Shown here one piece after another: positions 13,481 to 25,800 of a stretch of DNA of 64,000 bases (position 1 is the first letter of the stretch; every line of letters starts with the position of its first letter). This DNA comes from Liolophura sinensis (Eukaryota; Mollusca; Polyplacophora; Chitonida; Chitonidae): contig NC_088300.1 in the NCBI RefSeq assembly GCF_032854445.1, positions 67,180,984-67,244,983 on the forward strand, written 5' to 3'. The notes under the pieces are model-generated. The model had not been told where the DNA came from. It made no database searches and saw only the letters and a program-made list of their open reading frames with translations. Made by a program: the position numbers and the translations under genes.

Positions 13481-14744
13481 CGTAAAACTAAAATTTCTGT
13501 CGTCACCCCAGTAAATGTAGCTCCAGTGTCCCAGACAAAAGCCTATTCATTCCGAGGACATTGCCTTCTGTCTACTTCAAGACGAATCTCGCCGGTAGAA
13601 GCAGACACGTTGGTTGTTGCTTCACTATGGCGGATTGCATGAACATACCCATCTCTTTTCTGCGAATCTTAACAAATACTGGACGGCATTAAGCTCAAAA
13701 AGACTAACGTCAAACGTCCTATTGAAAAATCATCGTGATTTTCTACTCAAGTGAACAACGCAATTTTAAAGACAGAAACCAGTCTTATAGAGGATGGCGA
13801 GACTTTGCGGGTTGCCTGTCAGGGCTGTCTATAATACTGCCATCTGGTGGGCCCAGTCGTCACCTATGAACCCATTATAGATCGTCAGATCGGCTTAGTG
13901 ACCACTGACTTGGGCTATAGTCATGTACTGGCTTGCTAGTATAGTTATCCTACACTATAAAAGCACGAATACACACAAATAATTATTTCACCTGAAAGCC
14001 TTGCCGAAAAATTGTAAAGCATCCTTTATATTTGTATTGAGGTTGTCGCTATAGGGCAGAACTCCTGAAAGACATCTGGAGAAGACTGGAATAGAAGTAT
14101 ATCTAATTCATTCTAATGATTTATTCAGGAAGTAAAAACCATTCCATAGTTTATAATGTGGTATCGTCGAAAACAAATTGCCAGAAATACTTCCATGGAA
14201 ATGAGTATACTTATTCTTTCATGTGAACATTTTTTCATGAAAATAAACTTAAAATCTATGCGTTCATGAAATATTCCACATATACATTTAATCAGACCTT
14301 TAAGCAGGCGCTTCTCTTGCACGCTAATTTTCTATGTTTCGTCAGCCATGTAATATTTAACCCTGTATAACTCCCTGTTGTAGCGGAGGCCATCGTAAAC
14401 TGCAATCAGTCAGATACATTAATATGTACTGTACACTAGTTTCATTAAAAATTCCGGACTAATCGAAACAGTTCTGGCAATGATAGGGAATATTTGTACT
14501 CCATCAGGAAGGTTATCTGGCAAGGTCATGTCAAAACATTTGGACTAACAACCCCAAAGGCTAGTTTTTGAAAATAACAAATTTATTCTTAACGTGTTGA
14601 CAGAATATACGGAAAAAAAATCATGCTGAGTGGCGCCGGTTACAGTATAGCCATTTACCATTTACCGTCAGTACTGGTATTGATGGTGTTTATTGTTCCA
14701 CAGTACAATATAGCCTGCAACTAAGGTTAGTTTAAAGGTTTCTA

Positions 14745-15300
14745 TCTTAAACAAAGGTTATCATATTAACCACACATCCTTCGTGACATTGTGTCATCTG
14801 TGTTTTATTGAAATCTTGGCAGGCGCCCACGACTTCCCGGCAACTGCTCATTCCAAAAAGCTTTGGAGGCTGATCGGCGCCCCGGGAGAAAATCATAAAG
14901 ACATATCTGTTAAGTGTAAAGGACAATAATCCATACTGACCATAAACCCACACAGTTTGCGATCGAGCTGTCTGTTACAGTGGTACACTAAAGTCCTACA
15001 AGTGTGTATCAGCTGTCGGCACAAGCACATACCGCTATCCATCACACAGGAATCCATTTGGCTCAGTCCAGTGGCTGTCCGGATACCAATGGTCTACTGA
15101 CCAATAAAACTGTTCCCGTAAAACAGCCGAATTACGAAATGCTCGGGACCAGACCATGTCATGAAAAATGGACGCCAATAAAGCGCGTTCTCTCTCCCAC
15201 AGGTCAATATGTCAACTCGATGGAGAGCCTTTTGTTTCAACGTCTAGAGAAATGTCCAGAGCAATTTGTATCCAAGAGATATCCGCTCAAGATAAATGAT
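14745..15300. other. Highly conserved non-coding core of tandem copy A
   Basis: It is nearly identical to 20130-20930 and 25240-25800, while the flanks of the three copies are clearly more diverged. It contains GACCAATAAAAC and CGCCAATAAAGCG (CCAAT-box-like, ~75 bp apart) and the shared pyrimidine tract TTCTCTCTCCCACAG. The minus-strand open frame is broken by an 11-base deletion in copy C, and most A/B differences would be non-synonymous, so it does not behave as coding sequence. Confidence 0.7.
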
Positions 15301-16302
15301 TTTCAGAATTCCCCGCATGTATTGCGCTTCAGTCGTCCCGCTGTTTGGATGCTTGTTAAGTGCGAGGAGCGAGCCGGCCGCACCAGTAACAAAGACCAAT
15401 ACATCTAATGGCGAACTACACGTCCCAGTCTCGGCATTTGGTGCTATCTACTCTTATCCATCAAGTATTCCTCAAAGTAAAACCCTGTGCATGCAGCATA
15501 TTTTCACTTATCCATTACGCCAAAATCCCTGACCTACAAACAGTATGTCGTAAATTACCAATTTTTGTGGACGTATCTTCAAAGCAAACCTGTTAAATAA
15601 GACATGTAGAAATGAAGATGTACAACTAAAGGAAAATTGTGCATTTCCATTCATATATATCGGCCCCGGAGATGGTCCCGAGAGCTTTCTGGATGGTCAT
15701 TGTTCTTAGGATTTTCCCTGATGACTTTCAGTGGACTACGGTTTCTCAGTATCATCCTGACAAGACGCAGTTGTATTTAGTGAAAGGTGGTAGGCCTACC
15801 TGACAATCAAAGATTTGGCTTGTCTTCGAACACACAGCAATTTCGCTAAAAGATTCACTAGCAGACTTCGATGTATATATGTCTACAAAAGTACCGGAGG
15901 CATTAATTATGAATCGACTGTACTAGAATTTATTATAAAACGGTAATTATGGAAAAATATTAAGGAAAAGGAAGAACTAATCAGTTTATGGATGTTTTGT
16001 TACAAAAACTCATGACTTTTAATATCAGCAGCTCTGGAATCAGAGGCCTTGGAACGAGGTAATTATATATGTTAAAAGTAGCAAAGAAAATGGATGTGAT
16101 AAAATGGGTTGGTCGATGTAATTCATTGGGTAGTATTTCTGGCTAAATGAATGGAAATTACATCCCGTGTTGCAAAAAATCATTACCCTCTTAGAACATT
16201 TATAATATAAGCCGTTAATGAGACGGTGAGAGTTCGCTTTTGTTAACGGTTCTGCACAAACCGTTAATTATCCTGGTACTGCTGTATGTACTAACCGGAC
16301 AA

Positions 16303-16578
16303 GGGCCTGCGTGGCTCAGCTGGTTAGCGCGCTGGCGCAGCACAATGACCCAGAAGCCTCTCACCAATGACGTCGCTGTGAGTTCAAGTCCAGCTCATAC
16401 TGGCTTCCTCTTCGGCCATATGTGGGAAGGTCCACCAGCAACCTGTGGAACGGTCGTGGCTTTCCCGCGGGCTTTGCCCAGTTTCCTTCCACTATAATGC
16501 TGGCCGCATTACAACTATGCGTGAGGATTGCGTTTAAGTGAAATGTTCTTGAGTTAAACATCAAATAAATAAATAAAT
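16303..16578 (+). mobile_element. Full-length tRNA-derived SINE
   Basis: Head GGGCCTGCGTGGCTCAG, body with TCGTGGCTTTCCCGCGGG, tail ATCAAATAAATAAATAA. Flanks CTAACCGGACAA and TAATCGGACAG fit a diverged duplication. Tandem copy C has the empty site. Confidence 0.88.
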
Positions 16579-16883
16579 AATCGGACAGATATCCCGTGTA
16601 TTATACTGGGGCTACACGGCCAGATCTATATACTTTCCATCATTCAGGGAGTTCTCAATTCTCCACAAGAATATACGGTTCATTTACCATGAAAGCATCA
16701 CCAATGAAGACGTCTTAATCAACTACGCCATGTAGAGTGTGATCTATATAATATGTCCCGCGACTTGAGAAAAATCCAACAAATCAGGAACAGTAATAAT
16801 TTATACCGACGTCAAATAATCCCATTTCCTTAATATTCTTCTTTATATGCAGTAAAGCGTGATTTACCTGATGCCTGCTGCCA

Positions 16884-16909
16884 GCGCCCTCTAGTGGGCG
16901 ATAGAAGGC
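16884..16909. promoter_or_regulatory. CTCF-like motif, tandem copy A
   Basis: Minus strand reads CCACTAGAGGGCGC, a full match to the CTCF core consensus CCASYAGRKGGCRS. The opposite arm (GATAGAAGGC) is decayed. Function is inferred only. Confidence 0.4.
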
Positions 16910-17202
16910 ACATAGTTCTTGAGACAATGCAGTTTCATGACTTATTATGGTAATCAATGACCTCTCTGTTGGATGTATTTACAACAACGTTTTATAACCT
17001 GTATGGTTTTCCTTTTTTGCATCTGACCTTTTTTAATACATATCTAACAATTAATTAGTTGATATGAGGATGGCTCTATAGTTATAAATTTCTGATGTTC
17101 TATTCACAAATTCCATCGAACTTATTAATATCTATCTGTCTGTATATATTTGTAATTGACTGGCATTTACAAATTGTATGAATATGTCGGCAGTAATTGG
17201 AG

Positions 17203-17337
17203 GGTCTTCCAGCAACCTGCGGATGGTCGTGGGTTTCCTCCGGGCTCTGCCCGGCTTCCTCCCACAATAATGCTGGCCGCCGTCGTATAAGTGAAATATT
17301 CTTGAGTACGGCCTAAAACACCAGTAAAATAATTAAA
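17203..17337 (+). mobile_element. 5'-truncated SINE
   Basis: Body and tail only, from GGAGGGTCTTCCAGCAACCTG to AAATAATTAAATAAA. It lies at the junction between tandem copies A and B. Confidence 0.85.
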
Positions 17338-17986
17338 TAAATATAAATATGTACATCTTGATATATTTATGTAATTAATAATTAACTAATATGGATAATG
17401 CGGCCACAAAAAACAACGATTCATTTACTTCAGTGTCCTCCTCAATCTTGACAGAACATGGCCGCTTTATTCGTTAGAGTTACAAACATCGAGCTGTTCA
17501 TATATACCATCACTTTTTATAAGTAAACATGGATGGAATGTTCTCAGTTCAGGAGTACTGCTGCAACTTCTATAGTTCACAATCACCTTGTGCATACAAT
17601 ACTTCAGGGTAATCGGCCTTCTTTAGCTGTCAAAATCAATATATAATTCCCCAGGAAACGAAGAAAAAATTTTTATTCTTCTTGGCCCAAAGTTCCAAGA
17701 CATAAACTTAAACTGAATTTCCCTCAACGCTATTTTCTACAGAAAGTGATTTCTTGGCATTGGCACCACGAAAATATTTAAGCAGCACGCACACTCGTTT
17801 ATCGTCACCAGAAAACTGTAAAAACTCATGTAGATTCCTCTGGTCCAAACCCATTCTTTTCTAGATGTCATTAGATTCATTGAATTCTACAACTGAAAAG
17901 CCAGCAACACAAACAGCACCCGGCAGAACTTGGGCCTCTCTTGTTTCGTTGTTTTCCAATTTAGCGCGAGGATTACTTTAAGCTAT

Positions 17987-18050
17987 TTCGTCGTCATATG
18001 ACTGAAAAATTGTTGAATACGACGTTAAACTCCAAGCACTCACTCACTCA
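17987..18050 (-). mobile_element. 5'-truncated SINE fragment with target-site duplication
   Basis: Reversed 3' end of the second SINE family (CATATGACTGAAAAATTGTT ... CACTCACTCACT). It is flanked by ACTTTAAGCTATT on both sides. Tandem copies A and C have a single uninterrupted version of that site, which proves insertion by target-primed reverse transcription. Confidence 0.88.
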
Positions 18051-20129
18051 CTTTAAGCTATTCAATTATTTGTCGCTGATCAACTGGTAAGGCAACAGTT
18101 GCTTCACAAATTGACGTGTCAAGTCGAGAAGATCGTCGGGTTAAGGCGCCGTGCAATCAACACACAGCACGGAACAAAACTGGGTTTTTTTTCTGGTATA
18201 CACGTGTGTAATACACAGTCATTTCCCATGTAAATTGCCTCTCTTTCGCTTCACATGAATACTTACGATAACTAAGAGAACATCTGTAGTTGGCTCTGTT
18301 TTTTAAATGAATATTAACTGTTCATGTCGAGCCGTTGTCTCAGTTTTGGCGTGCATTGTTTTATTTGTATGGAGATGCAACATTAGTTAAAGGAACACCT
18401 TTTCACCCAACCACCAAAGTATCCATTATTTTACAGAACACAGTCACCAACTAACCGTCCAGTCGTCCATTAATGGAGGGACACACTCACCAAACAATGA
18501 TTCAGCCAGCCATTTATAGAGTTAACACACCATCCAACTATCCATCTACACATATTAATTTACGGAACACATTCACCAATGAACAATCTATGTATATAAC
18601 CAAGCACTCGGCGCACAGTTTGTGAAGGATTTTTGTGAATTAACCAAGACATGTACAGCACATTCTTCTTCAATTAAATATTAGAAAGGAGAATTATTGT
18701 ACTTTGTTTTTATTTCCAAACACGTCCGCTCTAGATCAAATCCCTTATTTTTGTAGGCTATAAGCTTGTTGGCAACGTACGTATGTGTATGATACTTGCT
18801 TGAACTTCTGTCGTTACAACAGCGCATGTAAATCCATATATATAAGTCGTATATATATATATCCCCAAGCCCCTGTCTTTTGCCTACTTCAAGAAGAATC
18901 TCGTCGGTAGAACAAAACAAGTTGACTGTTGTTTAACTAAGACGAACTGTCTGAAGAGATGCGGCCGTTTTCTCGGAATTTTTCTAAATGCTGGAAGGCA
19001 TTAACCTTAAATAGACTACGCCACTGTTATGTTGGATATGTATGTGACAGACGTCCTATTGAAAAACCAACGTGATTTTCCGCTCAAGCGAACAACGGAA
19101 TTCTAGAGACAGAAATCAGCCAGGCATTTATTCGTCTCATAGACGATGGCGAGACTTTGCGGGTTCCGAATTGCCTGTCAGAGTAGTCTATAGTGCTGCC
19201 ATCTGGTCGGCCCAGTCGTCACACAGCAATCCATTATAGATTGTCAGGTTGGGTTAACAACCAATGATTTGGACTACAGTCTTGTACTGTGTTTCTAGTA
19301 TACTTAGATCTGCCATGCTCTTAACAAACACGAATTGACACACATACATGGTATATATTTCACTTTAAAGCCCTGCCGAAAAATAGAACAGTACCTTTTT
19401 ATAAAATGTCTACAGGTTGTTTCTAAATATTAGGCACTCTTCTTAGGAATGTAGAAAAGACTGAAATGCGATTTATGCACGCATTGTAACGATTTATTGA
19501 GGCAGGCCAAGCCACAACAAAGTTTGTGATGAGGTATGGTTCAGTGCTATCTATATAGCCGAAAAATCCTCGACTATTTACAGCTTTACATGCGGATTCA
19601 CAGGGTGCAGTTTGTAAAAATCCTTCCATGTTAATAAGTATATTTATAATTATTACCATGGAAGCATGCTCATTTATGGCTCCAGTTATTAAAATTATAA
19701 TATATTTGTCCATTAGTTAATAAATATGTACATGACGGTAAAGACCAATCAATGAGATATATTGATATGTAATGGACAGCAAACCTGACAGTTTCGTTAA
19801 CAACGTTTGTCAGACTGCTCAAAATAGGTCTGACAATATTGGAGAATATTTCGACCTCTTCAAAGTATAGATTCCACCAGAATGACATTTTGGCTGGGTC
19901 ATGTCAAAAATGTCTTACCAGCAACCATAAAGGCCAGTTTGGGAAAATGGCAAATTTCCTCTTAACGGGCTGAAGGAATGTACGGAAAAGAATCTTTATA
20001 CATGACACCGGACACGGTGTAACCATCGACCATTTACCGTCAGTACTGGTATGGCTGGTGTCTTTTGTTCCTTAGTGCAATACAGCCTGTAGCTAATGTC
20101 ATGGTAAACTGTGTTTCAAAGGTATCTAT

Positions 20130-20930
20130 CTTAAGCAAAGGTTATCATATTAACCACAGAACCTTCGTGACATTGTGTCATCTGTGTGTTATTGAAATGT
20201 TGGCAGGCGCCCAAGATTTCCCGGCGACTGCTCATTCCTAAAAGCTTTAAAGGCTGATCGGCGCCCCGGGAGATAATCATAAAGACATATCTGTTAAGTG
20301 TAAAGGACAATAATCCATACTGACCATAAACCCACACAGTTTGCAATTGGGCTGTCTGTTACAGTGGTACACTAAAGTCCTACAAGTGTGTATCAGCTGT
20401 CAGCACAAGCACATACCGCTATCCATCACACAGGAATCCATTTGGCTCAGTCCAGTGGCTGTCCGGATACCAATGGTCTACTGACCAATAAAACTGCTCC
20501 TGTAAAACAGCCGAATTACGAAGTGTTCGGGGACCAGAGCCCGTATTTGTCAAACAGCTTACGACTTAGATTTCGACTTGGAAGTCATAAATTCCAAGAA
20601 AAAACGAAACTCAAAACAGGAAAGAATTGAAATTGTGGTTAGCACATTGTTCTGCTGTAAAGAATCAGTGTACAAGCTGTTAACTTCCTAGTGCAAAGCA
20701 TTTTAATCGAGCTGTGTTCGAGTTTTTGCTTAAGTCTTAAGACGTTTGATGAACAAGGACCCAGAACTTGTCATGGAAAATGGACTCCATTAAAGCGCGT
20801 TTTCTCTCCCACAGGTCAATATATCAACTCGATGGAGAGCCTTTTGTTTCAACGTCTACGGACATGTCCAGAGTTATTTGCATCCACGAGATATCCGCTC
20901 AAGATAAATAGAATTTTTTTTAGAATTCCC
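20130..20930. other. Conserved core of tandem copy B, split by an insertion
   Basis: Matches the cores at 14745 and 25240 on both sides of a 218 bp element (20539-20756). Both CCAAT-like sites and the CCCACAG tract are retained. Confidence 0.7.
20539..20756. mobile_element. 218 bp inverted-repeat element (MITE-like)
   Basis: The ends are imperfect inverted repeats: left TTTGTCAAACAGCTTACGAC, right (reversed) TTCATCAAACGTCTTAAGAC. It is flanked by GGACCAGA and GGACCCAGA. Copies A and C have the empty site. An 8-9 bp duplication would fit a hAT-like origin, but the family is not assigned. Confidence 0.7.
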
Positions 20931-22393
20931 GCCATTTATTGCGACTTCAGTCGTCCTGCTGTTTGTTTGCTTGTTAAGTGAAACTTGGGCGCTGATGACA
21001 CCAGTGTCACAGACTAATACATCTAATAGGCTACTGCACGACCCTTTTCCGGTTTTCATATAGAGTTACGTGCATGTATGGTTTTACGTCGAGAGTTCCT
21101 TAAGTAAATCCCTATTTATGGATAGCACCCTTTATTATTTTCTCTTAGGGAGAGCGCTTGATAAGCCGAACATAAAGATGACATATTCTGTGTATTACTA
21201 ATGGCCGCATAATAAACCCAAGTAATTGAGGCGTGATAAAGTTGCTAACTCACTGACTTTCTAGAATGTATATGTGTGCACATGCGTCTGCCATAAACTA
21301 TGAAGAGTAGATCTGTGTTTGACGGAAAAGTAACAACCGTCTCAGTCGGTAACTTTCTCTTGTGAATATTCCGACTCACTGTGATAATAGTGTACCGATT
21401 AAAAGAAATAAAAAGTATTCCCTATATACATTTCTGCAGTTGTACTTCATCACGAAATTCTTTGCTCGATCATCGCACAAAGCCCATGTTCCGTGATCGA
21501 TCAAAAATGTGTAGGATGCTCTTATCCTGTGGAACAAAGGACACCGGAAATAGTCCGAAGAGCTTCCTGCTTGGTCAATATTCATGGGGCTTTCCCTGAT
21601 GGCTTTCATTGAAGCACGATTTTATAGTATCGTCCTGACAATACGTAGCTGGACATAGCGGAGCTTGGTATCTGGCAATCAGAGATTTTCCCTGTCTTCA
21701 AACGCAATGCAATTCCGTATAAAAAGTACGGTTGCTATCATTTATCAAACTACTGTATTACAATACATTTTAAAACGGTATTCGCAAACAAATTAAGGTC
21801 AAGTAAAAATACTTCGTTTTTGGGTGTCGTTTTTGTTGTTTCATTATTAGCATCAGTGCATTAAATTAAAGCCTGGAACGAGATAAATACATGTAAGAAA
21901 AGTAATGAATGAAATGGGTTAGTGAGTGTGTATTTTGTGTGTAGTGTTTCTGCTTTAATAAATTTAAACAATAAGACGTTGTGATAAATCATTTTCCTCT
22001 TCTATACCTACATAGTTAATGAGGCGGAGAGGGGTCCGTTTTATTTACGGATCTGCACAAAGGAACAACTGATAATTACCTTTGGGTTGTTGTGTACAAA
22101 TCTGACAGATATGGGGAAATTATGCTGTGTGTTTGATCCGGGTACCACACCGGAGGAATATCGTCAGACTTGATATACGCTATCTATCATTCAGTCTCTA
22201 CAAGAACCTAGCTAGCTAGTTTCTTTTTACCTAAAAACATAACCAGTGAACGTCCATTACGCCACAGTCCGTATGATAAATATAGCAGGTCCACCAATAT
22301 TAATTTTATACAGGCATCAAATAATTGGAATCCCTATAATATTGTTCTCGATATGCGACACAGTAAAACATGATTTACTGATGTCTGGTGCGA

Positions 22394-22421
22394 GCGCCCT
22401 CTAGGAGCCGATAGAGGGCGC
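22394..22421. promoter_or_regulatory. CTCF-like inverted pair, tandem copy B
   Basis: The sequence has GCGCCCTCTA and, 8 bases later, TAGAGGGCGC, making a perfect 10 bp inverted repeat. Each arm resembles half of a CTCF core motif. Confidence 0.35.
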
Positions 22422-22583
22422 ATAGCTATTGATTCCACGCCCTTTAATGACCTATTATGGTAATAAGTCACCAGCTATCGCATATATTTGCATATATTAG
22501 CGTTTTATTGACCTGTGTGATTTTGGTTTTCTATCTGAGCCTTTTTAATACATATCTTTGACTGAATTGGTTAACATGATTTA

Positions 22584-22672
22584 TTTTTTTTTATTTGATT
22601 GGTGTTTTACGCCGTACTCAAGAATATTTCACTTATACGACGGCGGTCAGTATTATGGTAGGTGAAACCCGG
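22584..22672 (-). mobile_element. SINE remnant, tail and part of body
   Basis: Contains TTGGTGTTTTACGCCGTACT and ATTTCACTTATACGACGGCGG, then stops at GAAACCCGG. It lies near the end of tandem copy B. Confidence 0.82.
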
Positions 22673-25239
22673 TAGTTAACACGAGGATCACTCTGTACAG
22701 TTGCGATGTTTTATCCATGACTTTTATCGACATGTAAAAAGACAAGAGTCAAACTTATTGTTATCTATCCGTGTGTATGTATTTGCAATGTCTCACATCT
22801 AAAAACTGTATGAATATATGCATTTCCTTATCTTCATAACCCATAAATACGACCATTCATTCATTTATTCACTCATTCATTCAATTCATACTCCTCTGTC
22901 TACCTCTGTTTTGACAGAGCACGGCTGCTGGTTGTTTTGTACTTTACGTATATGTAGATCGAGCTGCTCACACTTTTTAAAACATCGATAGAACGTCTCA
23001 TTCCATGGCAGGTAAAATCACAAGCCTTGTCCGTCAGTTGTGGTATAAATCAGCAGTATTTCCGGGCAAGGTCCGTACTGCTGCAACTTTATAACTCACA
23101 ATCACTCTGGGTGTACAATACCACAGGGTAATCAAACTTCTTTAGCTGTCAAAATCAATATATAATTCTCCGGGAAAAGAAGAAAACATATCAATTCTCC
23201 ATGGCAAAGAGTTCCAAAACATAAACATAAATTGAATTCCAATCAATGCTTTTTTAGAAAGTGATTTTTTGGCATCGACTCCAAGAAAATATTTAAGCAT
23301 CACGCACAGACGATCGTTTAACGTCGACAGAAAACTAAATTTCCATGCTTATCACAGCTCACTTGGATTCCTCTGGTCAAAACCCATTCTTTCCCAAATG
23401 TCATTAGATTCATTGAATTCTGCAATCGAGAAGCCAGCAATACCAACAGCCTCCCGGAGAACAGTTGCCTCTGGCCTTTCTCAGGTTTTATTGAACAGCC
23501 TGGCTGTTTTCAAATTTAGCGTAAGGATTATTTTAAGCCATTCAATTATTTATCCCTGATCGACTGGTAAGGCAACAGTTGTTTCACAAATTGACGGGTC
23601 AAGTCGAGGAGATCGTCGAGTTAGGGTGCTGTCCAGTCAACACACGGAACAATCCCGTAAGGTTCTTGGTATACACGTGTAAAAAACATAGTCATTGCCC
23701 GCATATAAAGCTCCCTTAAATTGTCTCTATTCTGCTTAAGGTAAATACCTTAGGATCGCTGGACGAATATCTGTACTTCACCCAGTTCTCTAAATGAACA
23801 GATGATTATTTTTGGTAAGGCTTTGTCTCATTTTAGGCACACATCGTTCAACTGTATGAAGATGCAATATTCATTTAGGATCACACTTACCAATCAGTAA
23901 TCCAACCAGCCACTAATTTAAGCCAACAAACCAAGTAACCATTAATATAAGAAGTACACTATAACCAAACTACAGTACAACCAACCATTAACTTCAGGAA
24001 CACAGTAACCAATACCAATCAAACCAACAATAATTTTACGGAACATTCTCACCTACTGAAGGAATCAACTGACTATTAATTCAAGAAAAAAAACTCACCA
24101 ACCAACCAACCAACCATCCACTCAACCATTATTTTAAAGAACATGCTTATCATCGTAAAACTAAAACTTTTGTTGGTACCTCAGCTGATGTAGCTTCAAT
24201 ATCCGAAACAAAAACCGTTTATATCCCGAAGCCAGTGTCTCTTCACAACTGCAAGAAGCCGGTAGAAGCAGACAAGTTGAAGCAGACAAGTTGACCGCTG
24301 TTTAAATAAGGCGGAATGTACGAACAATTCTGTTTGTTTTCTCGAAATCTTTCCAAACGCTGGGTGGCATTAAGCTCAAAAACACTGCGTGGCAGTTATC
24401 TGACAAATGCACTATTTTAAAATGAGCGTGATTTTATGCTAAAGCGAAGTGCGGAATTCGAGAGACAGAAATCAGCGAGGCATGTATGAGTCTTATACAG
24501 GATAACGAGAGTTTGCGGGTTAAGGACGTTCCATGTCAATTATCGTAAGGCCAATTCCCCAAAAACCACAAAAATAATACAAACCACAAAAGAACTAAGA
24601 AAGTATATAAAGTCGAAAACAGGGCGGAATCATGCAAAAAGAAGCAGTCAACAGTTTTCATTGATGTTGGAAAGACGCAGGCTATGCTGGAGGCGACTGA
24701 TTGAAATCAGTATTCAAATCGTGTACCATGCTAGAATATCAGTTGTCGGTAACAAACATGTATCTCAGTTGCGCTTTGATTGCAATTGCAATTAACATTA
24801 ACATCTTATGCGTAGAGGAATTATAAGGCTGATCATTTGTTATATATGTATTTAACTCATAGGTTCATCACTCCGTGCTCAATATGTTTGGAGCTTTGTA
24901 AGTCGCATGCTTGCCATATATCAGGAAAAGAAGAGTAAGTGCTGAAAAAGGCGTAGCCCAACGAGTGTGTCAGCAGCTGTCACTCACAGCTATAGTCAGT
25001 TTCGCTTCTTGAGGTGCACACTTTCTTGCACTGGGGCCGATTCCCCACCTTACCATACCAGGCCCTTTCTTCTTAAAGGCTTTACAGAATGTACGGAAAA
25101 GAATCGTGGTAAATGACCCCGGATACGGTGTAGGTATCTACCATTCAGCGTTATCACAGGTATGGCTGGTATCTTTTCCTTTTCACCACAATACAGCCTG
25201 TGGCTAGTGTCATGGTAAACTGTGTTTCAAAGGTATCTA

Positions 25240-25800
25240 TCTTAAGCAAAGGTTATCATATTAACCACAGAACCTTCGTGACATTGTGTCATCTGTGTTT
25301 TATTGAAGTCTTGGCAGGCGCCCAAGACTTCCCGGCGACTGCTCATTCCTAAAAGCTTTAAAGGCTGATCGGCGCCCCGGGAGATAATCATAAGGAAGTG
25401 TAAAGGACAATAATCCATACTGACCATAAACCCACACAGTTTGCGATCGAGCTGTCTGTTACAGTGGTACACTAAAGTCCTACAAGTGTGTATCAGCTGT
25501 CGGCACAAGCACATACCGTTATCCATCACACAGGAATCCATTTGGCTCAGTCCAGTGGCTGTCCGGATACCAATGGTCTGCTGACCAATAAAATCGCTGC
25601 CGTAAAACAGCCGAATTACGAAGCGTTCGGGGACCAGACCATGTCATGAAAAATGGACGCCAATAAAGCGCGTTCTCTCTCCCACAGGTCAATATATCAA
25701 CTGGATGGAGAGCCTTTTGTTTCACCGTCCTGGGAAATGTCCAGAGCAATTTGTATCCAAGAGATATCTGCTCAAGATTAATGCTTTTTAGAATTCTACA
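25240..25800. other. Conserved core of tandem copy C
   Basis: Matches the cores at 14745 and 20130, with an 11-base deletion near 25393. It is the uninterrupted (empty) version of the site occupied by the insertion in copy B. Confidence 0.7.

Larger units (their letters stand above)
11770..17200. repeat. Tandem segment copy A (of three, ~5.5 kb each)
   Basis: Colinear anchors shared with copies B and C: the 11770-12480 block, an ACCAACC/ATTAATTTAAGGAACAC repeat patch (12700-13480), the CGAGACTTTGCGGGTT block (~13800), the conserved core (14745-15300), the TTTCCCTGATG block (~15715) and the CTCF-like palindrome (16884). A full SINE at 16303-16578 is specific to this copy. No long open frame is shared among the copies. 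Confidence 0.88.
17430..22830. repeat. Tandem segment copy B
   Basis: Same order of blocks as copy A: 17440-18140, repeat patch 18380-18560, ~19140-19330, core 20130-20930, ~21590, palindrome 22394. Insertions private to B: a 5'-truncated SINE fragment at 17987-18050 and a 218 bp inverted-repeat element at 20539-20756. A SINE remnant lies near the end (22584-22672). Confidence 0.88.

Noticed and set aside
15004-15408. 134-codon plus-strand frame in the conserved core of tandem copy A
   Set aside because: Copies B and C break the frame with an insertion and stops, and differences do not favour synonymous sites.
23269-23559. 96-codon plus-strand frame
   Set aside because: Falls in a shared block of the tandem triplication; the frame is not kept in copies A and B.
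25242-25541. Minus-strand frames shared by the three tandem cores (68-99 codons)
   Set aside because: An 11-base deletion in copy C shifts the frame, and nearly all A/B differences change residues.
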